This document shows, in pieces, positions 22,333 through 33,009 of a stretch of DNA of 64,000 nt. This DNA comes from Lycorma delicatula (Eukaryota > Arthropoda > Insecta > Hemiptera > Fulgoridae). Made by a program: the position numbers and the translations under genes. How positions within the stretch are numbered: the stretch's first letter is position 1; each line of letters opens with the position of its first letter. The DNA lies in contig NC_134460.1 of NCBI RefSeq assembly GCF_047948215.1, positions 121,905,324 through 121,969,323 of the forward strand. The letters run 5' to 3'. Under the pieces are notes generated by a model. The model was not told the origin of the DNA. It worked only from the letters and a program-made list of their open reading frames with translations, and did no database searches.

Positions 22333-23654
22333 TAGTCAAGCTAGAGAAATAGTGGCAAATGTATATGAGTTTATGAAAGAAGCATATGGAGGAAGATCTG
22401 TAATAGATGTATACAAAGTTCATGAACGCGTCACAAACCACTGGTTTTTCAAAACGATCCATTAGTGGAGTAATAAAGAGTCAAAAGAAATTGGTTAAAA
22501 CACAAATATATCTTTCAGTTCTCCAGGTAAAAAACACAACATATTAAAACGAATAATGAACATTGACAATTTTGACAAATGCGTAATCAGACGTACAGTG
22601 TACATAATTTTTACATTGAACAAAAGATTGTATCTGCTTTAAAAAATTTGGTACAAATTTTAGTAGAATCTATTAATTTTCAGCGAGGGAAAACTGCTTT
22701 AATAAAATTTTGAAAGAACTGGGATTTAATTGGGTAAAAACAAAAAATAACTGCAAAATTTTAATTAAAACACACGACATACAATTAAAACGCATACAAT
22801 ACTTAACTAATTTACAATGACCCCCTCTGAGATAATAGACCTGTTATTTACACTGACGAGGTCTACATTCATAGTAACCACACTGGACCAAAAAACTGGC
22901 ATGACAACTCACCTGAAGGTCCTTTATCAAAGAGCCAGAGACTAATTATAATCCACACAGGGAGTATGAATGGTTTTGTTCCAAATGCATCGTTAATGCA
23001 TAAATCAAATCAGACCACCAGTGATATGAATTTTGATAATTATGAATGGTGGTTAAAGAAAAAATTAATTCCAAATTTACCACCTAAAAGTGTTGTGATG
23101 GAACACAACAAAGGAATCTTTTATCACAACAAAGAATTTAACAAAGCTCCTATATTATTGTGTACAAATTCTGTAATGAAAAAATGGTTGAAAAAAATGA
23201 AAATATCATTTTCACGATATGTTGAAAAATGAATTGTATGAATTAGTACAACTTCATAAAGCAAGGCATAAGAGATTTCAGATAGATACATTGCTGGCAG
23301 AAAAAGAGCACACCGAACTAAGACTGCTGCTGTACCACCTGGATCTAAATCCAATTGAATTAAATTGGACTGATTTAAAATCTTGGGTTGGAAGCAGAAA
23401 TGTTACTTTTAACACTAATGATATGGTGCGAAGAAAAGTTTAGAATAATATCTAAAGAACAATGGGAATCAAAGTGTAATCATATCATAATAATTGAAAA
23501 TGATTGTATACAAACAGAAAGCCTGCTAGATAATATAATTGACAGTGTTTGTCTGAATTTACAAGATGATAGTGATTCTGAGTCTGATACTACTAATTCG
23601 GAGGATGAAAATGAACAAATTTTGGGAGTTGAAATGATCACTGACAGTGACTGA
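22333..23654 (+). pseudogene. Broken IS630/Tc1-type DDE transposase
   Basis: Plus-strand segments in the correct order: an N-terminal helix-turn-helix part (AREIVANVYEFMKEAYGGRS, NIDNFDKCVIRRTVYIIF), the first catalytic block VIYTDEVYIHSNHTGPKNW (Asp near 22855), GSMNGFVPNASL, NYEWWLKKKLIPNLPP, a second block VVMEHNKGIFYHN, and the third DLNPIELNWTDLK. The second catalytic Asp of the usual V-V-D-N-A block is replaced by Glu-His (MEHN), and several frameshifts and stops are present. The C-terminus ends in an acidic tail (DDSDSESDTTNSEDE) as in many insect transposases of this group. A domesticated function is unlikely, given the breaks. Confidence 0.75.
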
Positions 23655-24576
23655 TCGATATAGACTCTATTCGTTCTATAAAAAAATGAGCTACTCATAA
23701 AATTATCAATTTTTAAATTACTGTTCACCACCATAAACGTTAAACTGTCAAAATTTAATTAAATCATTTTACTGTTGTTACGATATGTTTTTAAAACTGT
23801 AATTTTTAAGTATAGACATATAAATGTGATGTAAGGTGCTGTGAATGGTAAGAAATTAAATTTCATTACTTTGTAATTAATAAGTAATTTATTACTAGGT
23901 TTACAATAAAGTATTTTTATTTTCTAGTCAAAGGAATAGCATAATTTTTTACGTCGCAGGTTATGTAAAACCCTAGTGAATGCAACTGGAGAAGCTCTTA
24001 CCAATAATTGTGACTATAACTGTACCATCTCTGTAGCTGACTGAGTTTGGGTCCTTGGTGAAAATGTGTTCTCATTTTGGAGGGGTTAATTTTACTATTT
24101 ACACAGCTATGTCCAGTTCCCAGTAAATTAATGATCAAGTATACTCAAAGATTGTGTCTTCCCCCAAACTTTATAATAATATTTTATATATGCAATCACT
24201 GTTTCCCGCTACATATTTGACTTATAAATATGTAGTTTATTATCTAATAGATAATAGATGTAATATTTTTTTATGGAAATGAAAATTTAGTCATATTTAA
24301 CCCTATTATAAAAAAAATGAACATTTAATCATTTTAAGTAAATTAAATTCATATAATAAAGTATTTAGATTTAATCTAGAAACCAACAGCAGTAGTTCAT
24401 TAAGTCTTTAAATGTAATTATAAACGTTAATGAAAACAATGAAATAGTTTGTGAACATTTTAGAAAATCAACTTATAATATTACTATTTGAAAAGAATGA
24501 AAATATTCTTAATTACACAAATCAAATACACATTATTGTATGATACATTAAGTATAAATTACACACACAGTAACAA
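23655..24576. other. Intron sequence, no feature recognised
   Basis: AT-rich and without recognisable open frames. Confidence 0.35.
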
Positions 24577-24637
24577 ATCTGATGTGAACACCACATGACT
24601 TCCTTGTATGCCTATTAAATTACATATACACATTTTT
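24577..24637 (-). repeat. Partial copy of the 1797-2476 repeat end
   Basis: Reverse complement reads gtgtatatgtaatttaatag, then a caaggaagtcatgtggtg core and cacatcagattt, matching 2417-2476 with few mismatches. Confidence 0.65.
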
Positions 24638-25094
24638 TGCTGCACTTCATTTAAACTTATTTCATTTGAAAGTGAGCTACAATCCTCAAATTCTTTTATA
24701 AAGTGGACAGTTACACAATTGCTGAAATATTAGTTTTTATTAACATAAAACATTTATGCAATTATTAATCCAACAATCTTACATGAAATATTAGGATAGA
24801 GTAAAAGTCCCTTTATTACTTGTATTACTAGATCAGTATTATTCGTATCTTCATGAGTTGTTGATTAACAAAGGTTTCAGATTTCTGGTATGTTGTATAA
24901 ATAAAAGTTAATAATAATTAAACTGTTCTGTTTAGTGGACTCCTGCATACTGGTTACAAATGTTAATTTCAACCTTATGGTGTAAAATATTCAATTATTA
25001 TTATTATTATTATTGGATGAATAATCAAAAATGAAAAAAAAAACAATCATACAGGAAAAAGAAAAATAACTTGAAGAAATATATCTAAAAAAAC

Positions 25095-25345
25095 AACAAG
25101 AAGATAAATATGAAGAGGAAGAAAATGTTAAGAACAAGAGAAGAATAAAAAAATTAAGAGATGATAAATATAAAGAGGAAGAAAATGCTAAAACCAAAGA
25201 AAGAATAAAAAGGAAGAAAATGTTGCATACAAAGAAAGAATAAAAAGATTAACAGAAGATTATAAATATAAAGAGGAAGAAAACGTTAAGACCAAGAAAA
25301 GAATAAAAATATTAAGAGAGGATAATAAATATAAAGAGAGAAAAT
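25095..25345 (+). repeat. Purine-rich tandem repeat, about 60-66 bp period
   Basis: The phrase gataaatat(a/g)aagaggaagaa recurs at about 25102, 25162, 25260 and 25323, each followed by an aac-aag-aaagaataaaaa-ttaag stretch; one partial unit lies near 25210. Units translate to Lys/Glu-rich charged helix (for instance KYKEEENAKTKERIKR), but frames are broken. Could be a relic of a charged-repeat transposon protein. Confidence 0.6.
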
Positions 25346-25662
25346 TTGAAAACTAGAAAACATGTACACAAATTAAGATCAGAAGAATTATACCAAACCA
25401 AAGAGCGATTAAATGATTGGCAATAAAAAATAAATATGATCAACTCCAGCTTAGGGAGGAGATGTTTCCACACTCATGAAAGTTTTTATAAAATAATAAT
25501 TGTTACATTGATAAATCTAGTAAATTCTGGTGGTAAATCTGGATTATAATTTTGTTGTACTTCTGTTTATTATAGCTACATTTTGTAGCTTACGATTAAG
25601 TGTACTAAACCAATTATTTTGTTTTTTTTTTATTAATTTAAATTAATATGATTTTGTTTTAG

Positions 25663-25895
25663 GTTTATCAATTAAATTACAACCATTGGTTAGGGCTTTG
25701 AGAACGGCTGATAAATTAGTACAAGAAACAGCTGGGTCACTTGATGCATTAAATTGGTCATTAGATCTGTTATGTCGTTCAGAAAATGATGATGTAAAAA
25801 ACAGTAGTCCTCAGCCACCTGATGCATTAGATCAACTTGTTGCTTGTGCTAAAGCATTAACTGAAGATGTTAGACAAACTGCTTCATTTATTCAG
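25663..25895 (+). CDS. p130CAS: Cas-family adaptor, serine-rich helical bundle (second part)
   Basis: Exon of 233 bases, entered in phase 1 after tttgttttag (split codon gives glycine) and left in phase 0 at CAG|gtaatt. It encodes 77 full codons of amphipathic helix, including LVRALRTADKLVQETAGSLD and LDQLVACAKALTEDVRQTAS, which complete the four-helix bundle begun in the previous exon. The acidic, asparagine/serine-rich loop between these helices is typical of the family's variable inter-helix linker. The phase match across a 7.1-kb intron supports both boundaries. Confidence 0.92.
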
Positions 25896-26152
25896 GTAAT
25901 TTTTTTAAAATAATTAACAGTCATATATTTATGGTATTATTTAATTTCTCTATCGTATTACTTTATCCTGTTCAAGAATGTACCAAATTTTTTTTTTGTT
26001 TTATCTTATTTTTCTTTTCTCAGTTTACATGAATGATTTTTTCCCTAAGATCTTCAAGATCTTATAGTATCTTCAGCTGTAAGGAAAGTAATCTGTTTAC
26101 TATCTTAACCAATACCCTCTAATATTCTTTAAAAATTATTATTCTGTTCTAG

Positions 26153-26389
26153 GGTAATTCAACATTATTATTTAAAAAAGGAGGTACATCACCAGCTGGC
26201 AGTGGTGAGTGGTTGGAAGATTATGATTATGTTAATCTGGAATCAAGAGAGAGTGTTGCTCGTCAGCATGCTGAAATTAGGGAAGCATTACCTGCTGAAT
26301 TACGGAAATCATATGATGCTCTTGTTCAAGAAGCAGAAAGTGTTGCTATTACAAACAGTGACCATAAAACTAATGAAACTGATCGGCAG
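26153..26389 (+). CDS. p130CAS: Cas-family adaptor, Src-binding YDYV exon
   Basis: Exon of exactly 79 codons, phase 0 at both ends, between attctgttctag and CAG|gtttgt. It holds the motif EWLEDYDYVNLE, equivalent to the YDYVHL Src SH2-docking site of vertebrate Cas, then helical sequence (RQHAEIREALPAELRKSYDA) at the start of the C-terminal domain. The polyproline Src SH3 site (RPLPSPP type) that precedes YDYV in vertebrates is not visible here. The intron before it is the shortest of the gene (257 bases). Confidence 0.92.
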
Positions 26390-26528
26390 GTTTGTAACAA
26401 ATTAAAATTTTTTTATTTATATACAATCATTTTCAGTGAATTAAAGATCTGCATTGATTCTTTGTTATCATTTCTCTACAGTTATGAACATTAGACCAGA
26501 AAAGTGTACTATGACAACATATATATAT

Positions 26529-26760
26529 TGTCGCTGAATGGCTTTGACAGCACGTGACACCTTATAACCTTATGGTAGCTCTGAAAAGGACTGTTGTCAC
26601 TGAATGGCTTCGATGGATCGTGGCAATTTAAAACCTTATATTAGTCCTGAGAAGGGCTGTTGTTGTCGCCAAATGGCTTTGATGGCATGTTATTATTTAA
26701 AACCGTGTGGTGGCCTTGAAAAGGGCTGTTTTTTATGTTAGCTCTGAGAAGAGCTGTTGG
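26529..26760 (-). repeat. Tandem repeat with histone-stem-loop-like hairpins
   Basis: Three units of about 66-72 bp (26529-26594, 26595-26663, 26664-26735) begin tgtcgctgaatggcttt or a variant, and a fourth partial unit follows. Each ends in a 16-base hairpin with a 6-bp stem and 4-base loop: 26577-26592, 26643-26658, 26712-26727 and 26740-26755. Read on the minus strand these approximate the metazoan histone mRNA 3' stem-loop GGCYCTTTTCAGRGCC (loops TTTC or TCTC). No histone coding sequence is recognisable beside them. Confidence 0.6.
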
Positions 26761-27517
26761 GTCTGGAACCTGACATCTGAGCTGCTATCGTTGCTTTCTG
26801 CCAGTATTAAGTTAGGCATATATGTGGTAACAATGTATATATATATATGTAGTTTGAAAAATTAATATATATATATATATATTAATTTTTCATTTTCAAA
26901 CATATTGTCCTGTGTGTTGAATTATAATTAATTGTAGTTTAGAAATCACCAGATACACACATATATAAAGTAAGATTGATCTCACCTTAAAGTCAAGTGT
27001 TAAAAATCCTTTTTCTCACTCAATAAGGCCTTTTCGGTTCCACCAGATCCATTACCAGTCCTTTCATTTTACTTTAGCCATTATTCTAACAAGGTATTTA
27101 TAATTCTTTTAGCTTTTTCTAAACAGTTCTGTATTCATTTTAAAAAATATCTATATAACTTGATTTGTTTCAGATTAAATTTATGTCAATTGTATGTTAA
27201 AATACTGAAATTAAAGTAGTGTTTGACAGTGGAAATTACATTTAATGATTTTTCTAAGAGGAGAAACGATTTCATGCTAAAGTTTAATGCCAATGGATGA
27301 CCAATGTTTGCTTATTATTGATCACTTAATAATAATTATTATGAATGTAAAAACTAAAACATATGAATAATTATCTATAGAGTTCAAAACTGTTCATATA
27401 TCAATCTTGATGATGTTAAGGAGTTCAAAATGTGTTGGAATTCTGAGCTCAGAATATTACCACTATTTAATTCATGCACAGTTAATAATTATGAGTCAAA
27501 TTGAAATGATTAAGTTT

Positions 27518-27612
27518 ATGAGAAAAGTAACATTACATTTACGTTATGTTATTATATTTACATTATGATAAATTATGAGAAAAGTAGCATAACATTTACG
27601 TTATGATAAATT
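27518..27612 (+). repeat. 57-bp direct duplication
   Basis: atgagaaaagtaacattaca at 27518 recurs with small changes at 27575, each followed by tttacgttatg. Confidence 0.7.
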
Positions 27613-28187
27613 ACATGGGTAATTTCACAAAAGCTATCTTTATGAAAAATTGAAGCAAATTTATTTTAAACAAAGAATTATAGCATTATTTTCAATAAAA
27701 CTGGTTATATTTACATGGTCTCTGTAGTACCATGATAAATAATTTCTCTAATTGGCTTATTTTTTCTTTTCTTTCAAATGCTTTTTTATTTCGCATGAGT
27801 TTTCTTTTTATGTTTCCTTAGTTCCTTTTCATCTGGAATCCTTAACAAGTTTTGAATTTTTGTGTGGGCATGTCTGTCTATGATTTCAAGTGTTTCTATC
27901 TTTGCTTTTTTTGGATCTTCTTTGACCTGTTTGAACTATTTCCTCTGTTAAAGATTTCCCTTGTTAGTCTGTTTTCATCCATCTCATCAAATTTCCATAG
28001 AGGCAAGTCTGCATTTCCTAATTGTCTACCTTCCGGTAAAGTTCATTATTTTTCCGTAATTGTATGATGATGTAGTTTATAAAACTGTCTTTCAGATGAC
28101 TAATTTTAAATAATAAGCGGTAAATATTTTATAATTCTAAATAAAATTTATTTGATAGTTTCTGATTCTGTCGCTTTTGTATTGCAG

Positions 28188-28583
28188 GTTTTAGCATTTT
28201 ATGTTGCCCAGTGTGCAACCCATGCTTCACATTTAACTCATGCGATTGATGCATTTTTGCAAACAGTTGAACATAATCAGCCGCCCAAAGTATTTTTGGC
28301 CCACGGTAAGTTTGTCGTCTTAAGTGCTCATCGACTCGTACATATAGGTGATACAGTTCATCGTAATGTATCACGAACAGATGTTCGCACAAAAGTATTA
28401 CAGTGTGCGAATTCATTATCAGAAGCGCTAGCTACGACTGTACACAAAACAAAACGAGCTGCTTTACAGTTTCCGAGTGTTACTGCTGTACAAGAAATGG
28501 TAGATTCTGTAGTAGATATTTCGCATCTTGCCAGAGACCTTAAAATGTGTTTGGTCTCTGCTGTACAGCAACAACATGCCTAA
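28188..28583 (+). CDS. p130CAS: Cas-family adaptor, FAT-like C-terminal domain and stop
   Basis: Last exon: 131 codons plus TAA, phase 0 after gtattgcag. It begins VLAFYVAQCATHASHLTHAI and ends with helical sequence rich in hydrophobic heptads. This is the Cas C-terminal domain (Pfam DUF3513 type), related to the focal-adhesion-targeting domain of FAK; in vertebrates it binds BCAR3/NSP-family exchange factors and directs Cas to adhesions. The 3'UTR starts at 28584. No canonical AATAAA was seen in the first few hundred bases; ATTAAA-type hexamers near 28590 and 28630 are possible poly(A) signals. Confidence 0.93.
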   Translation, partial: VLAFYVAQCATHASHLTHAIDAFLQTVEHNQPPKVFLAHGKFVVLSAHRLVHIGDTVHRNVSRTDVRTKVLQCANSLSEALATTVHKTKRAALQFPSVTAVQEMVDSVVDISHLARDLKMCLVSAVQQQHA

Positions 28584-28830
28584 TTTCAAAAATTAAAATT
28601 ATTTCAAAATATTCCCATGAACTGTTACAAAATTAAAGTTTGATAAAATTAAAATGTAATTTTAGAGTATGTGTGTGTAGGTATATAAGAAAAGCTGGAT
28701 TTGTATTTTAAAGTAATTTTTTATTTTATTTATTATCTTGCATATCAACATCTAAAAACTTTTCTGATTATTAACTATTATAAACTATTCACCAAAATAT
28801 CTTCAAGAATATTTATGATTGAAACTACAG

Positions 28831-30300
28831 AATAGGCTAGTTGACTGTTTTTGAGAAAAAAATTAGTTTATTTTATGCCTCACAGTCTATTTTATTAAAA
28901 TATAAACATATAACACATAAATGATCATTTACACAATGTATTTTGCATTTTTATAAACCAATTAAAATTTTCCCGCTAAAATACTCATGACTGTCATGGC
29001 CTCTCATTTGACATCATGCTGTACAAAACTATTGGATGTTTAGTGGAGTGTTTCAGGTGTTCCGAAAATTAATAAGTCTAAAATGAATTCCAAGTTTTAC
29101 AAGTACTGTGTCAAGTATTCAGTGTGAAAGTACTACCATTAAAATTCCAAACAAATGGTTTATTTAATACTATACATGTTTATTTAACAAGCTGTCTACA
29201 ATTTTGTACAAACTTTATGTTCAGGCATATTTTGACATCATACATTAGCTGCTCGTAGCTTACAGCATCATCTCCATATGATGCTTTTGAGGACCTAAAG
29301 TCAAATTTAGCCATTATTATGACTATTTAATTACGAGATACATTTTTCTTCTGACAACTAATCTCAAAAACAATTTGGTCAAATTCCGTTATATGCGCAC
29401 TGCTTAATACCCGATTGACCAATAATTAATTAGTTAGTTCTTAGATAGCACCACTGAAACACTGTATTGAAATAAGAAAATAAATAAAATTATAAATATA
29501 ATCTAACCAAACTTAATCTACGCTCGCTAACCTTCGCTTGCTAGTCAAGGGTAACAAGCGAAGCGAGCGTAGGTTAGATCATATTTATTTATTTATTTAT
29601 ATTTGGCTAGATTATATTTATTTTTTTCTTATTTCAATATAGCGTTTCAGTGGTGCCATCTAAGAACTAAGTAACTACGTGGTTTACAGGCTATTAAACG
29701 GCACATAACAGGTTGTGGGCATTAACGGATTTTGACCAACAATACTTATATAGCAGACCATAATATGAGGTAATAATTTCTTAATATTATGAAAACGTAA
29801 TATATGACAATGTTTATAGTTGTGTACTTATGTAGAAGTTTTGCTATTTCGGAATTCCGCTGAGCAGAAATCACTATTTGATGTGAAAAAGATTCCCAAC
29901 ATACAACATCAATTTTAGGCAAGTTACTGCTGTTGGCTTTTGTGAACCCTGCTTCCATTGCAAGAAATTGAAGTCGTCATACTATACAGAAAAGCGTATA
30001 ATATGCAAAAAAAATGTGTTTAGAACACAAAATCAACAAACCACATAAGACTGCCGTAAACAACAATCTGACGTTTTGCAAGATATGACATCATGCGCTC
30101 TGATTGGTGTTTTATGTCATGTGATCAGCGGGCTTTATTTTTACTTATGTAGTTCTTTAAAATATTAAGTAATCTTAAATAAATTAACAAATTAGGTTCA
30201 TTTTCAATATTTTTAGATTAAGACCAATTGTAGAAAACAAAATTCGTTATCAGGTTTTCCCTTGATGTCATCTAGCCTATTATAGCTAACTATCAGTGAG
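28831..30300. mobile_element. Large foldback element with a nested palindrome
   Basis: The outer ends are inverted: aataggctagttgac at about 28831 and gtcatctagcctatt at about 30287. Further in, matching landmarks (cccgct, catgac, gacatcatg) occur in mirrored order in 28960-29030 and 30080-30135. The element lies 250 bases past the Cas stop codon and holds the palindrome 29374-29739. On the minus strand at 29958 a short open frame starts MEAGFTKANSSNLPKIDVV, which resembles the N-terminus of a multicopy protein family I recall from insect genomes (SWIM/YqaJ type); that link is weak. Confidence 0.5.
29374..29739. repeat. 366-bp palindrome with a CGCTCGCT core
   Basis: Left arm: ttggtcaaattccgtta, then gttcttagatagcaccactg and attgaaataagaaaa. 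Each is matched in reverse complement on the right by the corresponding text ending taacggattttgaccaa. The centre reads aatctaaccaaacttaatct then acgctcgctaacc, and its mirror gcgaagcgagcgtaggttag. Confidence 0.8.
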
Positions 30301-31450
30301 AGCATAAAATTGAAATTTTTATTTTACTATCCAACTCTGTTTAGTTAGGAGTTACTAACAAAAATCTATGTTTTTGAATTCAAAAAGTTTTTAGTTTACA
30401 CAATTAGTATTTTTGTGAAATAAAAGTATAAGTAATATGGATACTATATATGGTACACATGTTTAATATCAAATTTAGTAATTTTACTGAGTTTTAGGAT
30501 TGTTCTAGTTCATATTTAATTAATTTTTTTTTGCTTTGCTGGATACTTTGACTTGCTTATCTGAATTTGTGAAATATTTGATTTACCACCTGTTTACGTG
30601 AAAATATTTTTTGCAAAGAGATAAAAATAATTTAATTTGTGTTTATGTTTTGTTTTTTTTGGAGCAGCTACTATAAATTCTGTTGGTTATTACTATTGTG
30701 TTCTTGATTTTTTAAATTGTTTTTGTGAAATATGGATGAAGTAAATCCAGCTTTTAATATGTTTGTGTATGTTATTACCTTTTTCCTTTTTAATTTATTG
30801 TTTTAATATTGTCTGTGTATTTTATTTAAGCTCAAACAGTAACTTGTATTGTTATTATTTATAAAGTATGTAAATTTATGATGTTTTTATTATTTAGAAG
30901 GTTGTGAATGTAAAAAGACTTAATTAATTATAATTAAATTTAATTATTTCAGTATTAATTAAAATAAACATTGTAATTCAGTTTAAAGTTTTTTTTTTAT
31001 ATTTTATGTATTATTATTTATTTTTTATAAGTTTCAGTGTAAGAATTACACTGAAGTATTTGTTACAGTAACAATCTTGTTGCAGTGAAGTATTTTTTTA
31101 CTGTAACAAGTATTTGTTACAGTTGAATTCTGTGAAATATATTTAAATATTACACTTACTTAAAATTGTTTATATATGTATTTTACTACAAAAAAATATA
31201 TATGTATATATATTTTACTGCAAAAAACATTACATTATGTGCATGATTTAATTTTAATGACAAAGTATATTTTAATTTGCAAGTCGATGAAATGAATTCA
31301 ATCATGACTGCAGATGCAGGATCCCAGGAAAGTACTATCATGATAAAATTAAGGTATGAAATGTCTTGCATTATTATTTTGTACTAGATGGTTTATATTA
31401 AATTTAACAGTACATAGGAACAATATGAATCTTAAAAGACTAATTTCAGT

Positions 31451-31485
<35 letters not shown>

Positions 31486-31889
31486 TGGATTACATTAATA
31501 GAATGTAAAATATAAATATATGTATATATTCAGTACATTTGCTCTAAGGTGGGATCTTTGTATTAAACTATATTACCTGTCTGTTTGCTATTATGGTTTT
31601 ACATTTTTATGTGGAAGGTTACTAGATTAAAGATTATCATTAAATTTTGATACTTAGTTAATTACGAATGGTATTGTCTGTTCCTATGTTTTATATCAAT
31701 TTTATTATTGTTGCTTGTTCCGTTTAACAATATACTTTGGTTTGTTGAACATATTGTATTATAATACAGGAACCTACAGATTTCTAGAATGAAAAAATAA
31801 ATAAAAATTCAAAGCATCATTTGGAGATTTTTATATTATCAAAAAGGCTATTGGTTCTCTTCTGTATGCATTTTTTTATTTTTAGTATG
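30301..31889. other. AT-rich intergenic DNA
   Basis: Short T-runs and a (at)n tract at about 31450-31481; no coding or mobile sequence recognised. Confidence 0.5.
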
Positions 31890-31903
31890 AATTTAACTTA
31901 CTT
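31890..31903 (+). repeat. Target-site duplication of SINE, left copy
   Basis: aatttaacttactt, identical to 32076-32089. Confidence 0.88.
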
Positions 31904-32075
31904 TTTTTTTCTTTTTGTTTTCGTTTAACCTCCGAGTCCACAGTTAAGCATTACTTCAGAGGATGAGATGAATGATTTGTAGCGTGTGTGAAAATGCCAT
32001 GCCTGACCAGGATGCGAACCCGGGACCTCTGGGTGAAAGGCCGAGACGCTACCACCCGCGCCACAGAGGCCGGCA
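31904..32075 (-). mobile_element. tRNA-derived SINE
   Basis: Minus-strand element of about 172 bp flanked by a perfect 14-bp duplication. It begins gccggcctctgtggcgcggg. A box-A-like sequence tggcgcgggtggtagc lies at 32048-32063, and box B ggttcgcatcc at about 32010-32020 (one base from GGTTCGAATCC). The spacing fits a tRNA-derived head. The tail is A-rich (the T-run at 31902-31920 on the plus strand). Its 3' module is shared with the SINE at 3573-3754. Confidence 0.9.
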
Positions 32076-32089
32076 AATTTAACTTACTT
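32076..32089 (+). repeat. Target-site duplication of SINE, right copy
   Basis: aatttaacttactt, identical to 31890-31903. Confidence 0.88.
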
Positions 32090-32176
32090 AGCAGCAGTCT
32101 TCATACTAAAGAAGATGTTATTAATCAACTTTAAAATTACTTCTTTAATTAATAATACCTTATAAATAAATAAAAA

Positions 32177-32682
32177 TTGGTAATTATTTAGTTGAGGTGC
32201 CTCACCCAAAATCACAAAAAACATATCAAATCGTTATAAAATCTTTTGAAATGTATTTTATGATGGAAACGAAGTGTCGGAAAGTAGATATTTGAATATT
32301 GATACACTCTATATTATAACTTAAATAATAAATTTATTGTTAATAATCAAAACATAAATATTAATTAGTTATGTTTGGTTAATCTAACCAAACTTAACCT
32401 ACGCTCGCTTCACTCGCTAACCTAGACTAATTAATAGTAATGTTTAGATTATTTAAATAATAAATTTGTTATGTAAGTTATAAATAATAAAAGTAGTGTA
32501 GTGAATAAGAAAGAATTCTACATTATCAGGAGGTGAGAATCTGCATTATTGAGTGTATCAATATTCAAATATCTACTTTTCCAACACTTCGTTTCCATCA
32601 TAAAATACATTTCAAAAAATTTTACAATGATTTTATATGTTTTTTGTGATTTCAGGGTGAGCCTCAACTAAATAATTACCAA
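32177..32682. repeat. 506-bp foldback element sharing its core with 29374-29739
   Basis: The left end ttggtaattatttagttgag is matched in reverse complement by ctcaactaaataattaccaa on the right; the arms continue for about 150 bp (aaatgtattttatgatggaa, acgaagtgt, gtatcaatattcaaatatct and its mirror). The centre holds taatctaaccaaacttaacc then tacgctcgcttcactcgct, nearly the same as the core of the 29-kb palindrome, although the arms differ. Confidence 0.85.
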
Positions 32683-33009
32683 AAAAAATATTTTTTTTCT
32701 AATTTAATAATTATAAATTTTTTTATTACAGGTAAAATTTCATTTAATTAATTTGAATATGGCTATTAGAGGTACTATTAATGTGTCTATTATGTTACAA
32801 AAACATTTTGTAGCCCTTTTTTTTTACAAAATGTTTGGTACTTTTAATGGGCAGGTATTCTAGATTCCATTTTTAAGAGGGTACTACAAGTTCAGTATCA
32901 GGTGATGATTCCTCTTGAAGTTTGCAAAATTAGTTGAACAGCAAGCATGCAGTAACCCTTTTGAAGGTAAAAGATTGATTATCATTTACTCTCATATGAC
33001 CAAACAGTA

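Noticed and set aside
26529..26760. A histone gene on the minus strand
   Set aside because: Only the stem-loop-like hairpins are present; no histone-fold coding sequence could be read on either strand nearby.
32010..32066. tRNA-like box A and box B
   Set aside because: The sequence is the head of a tRNA-derived SINE with A-rich tail and target duplication; no complete cloverleaf was found, so no tRNA gene is called.
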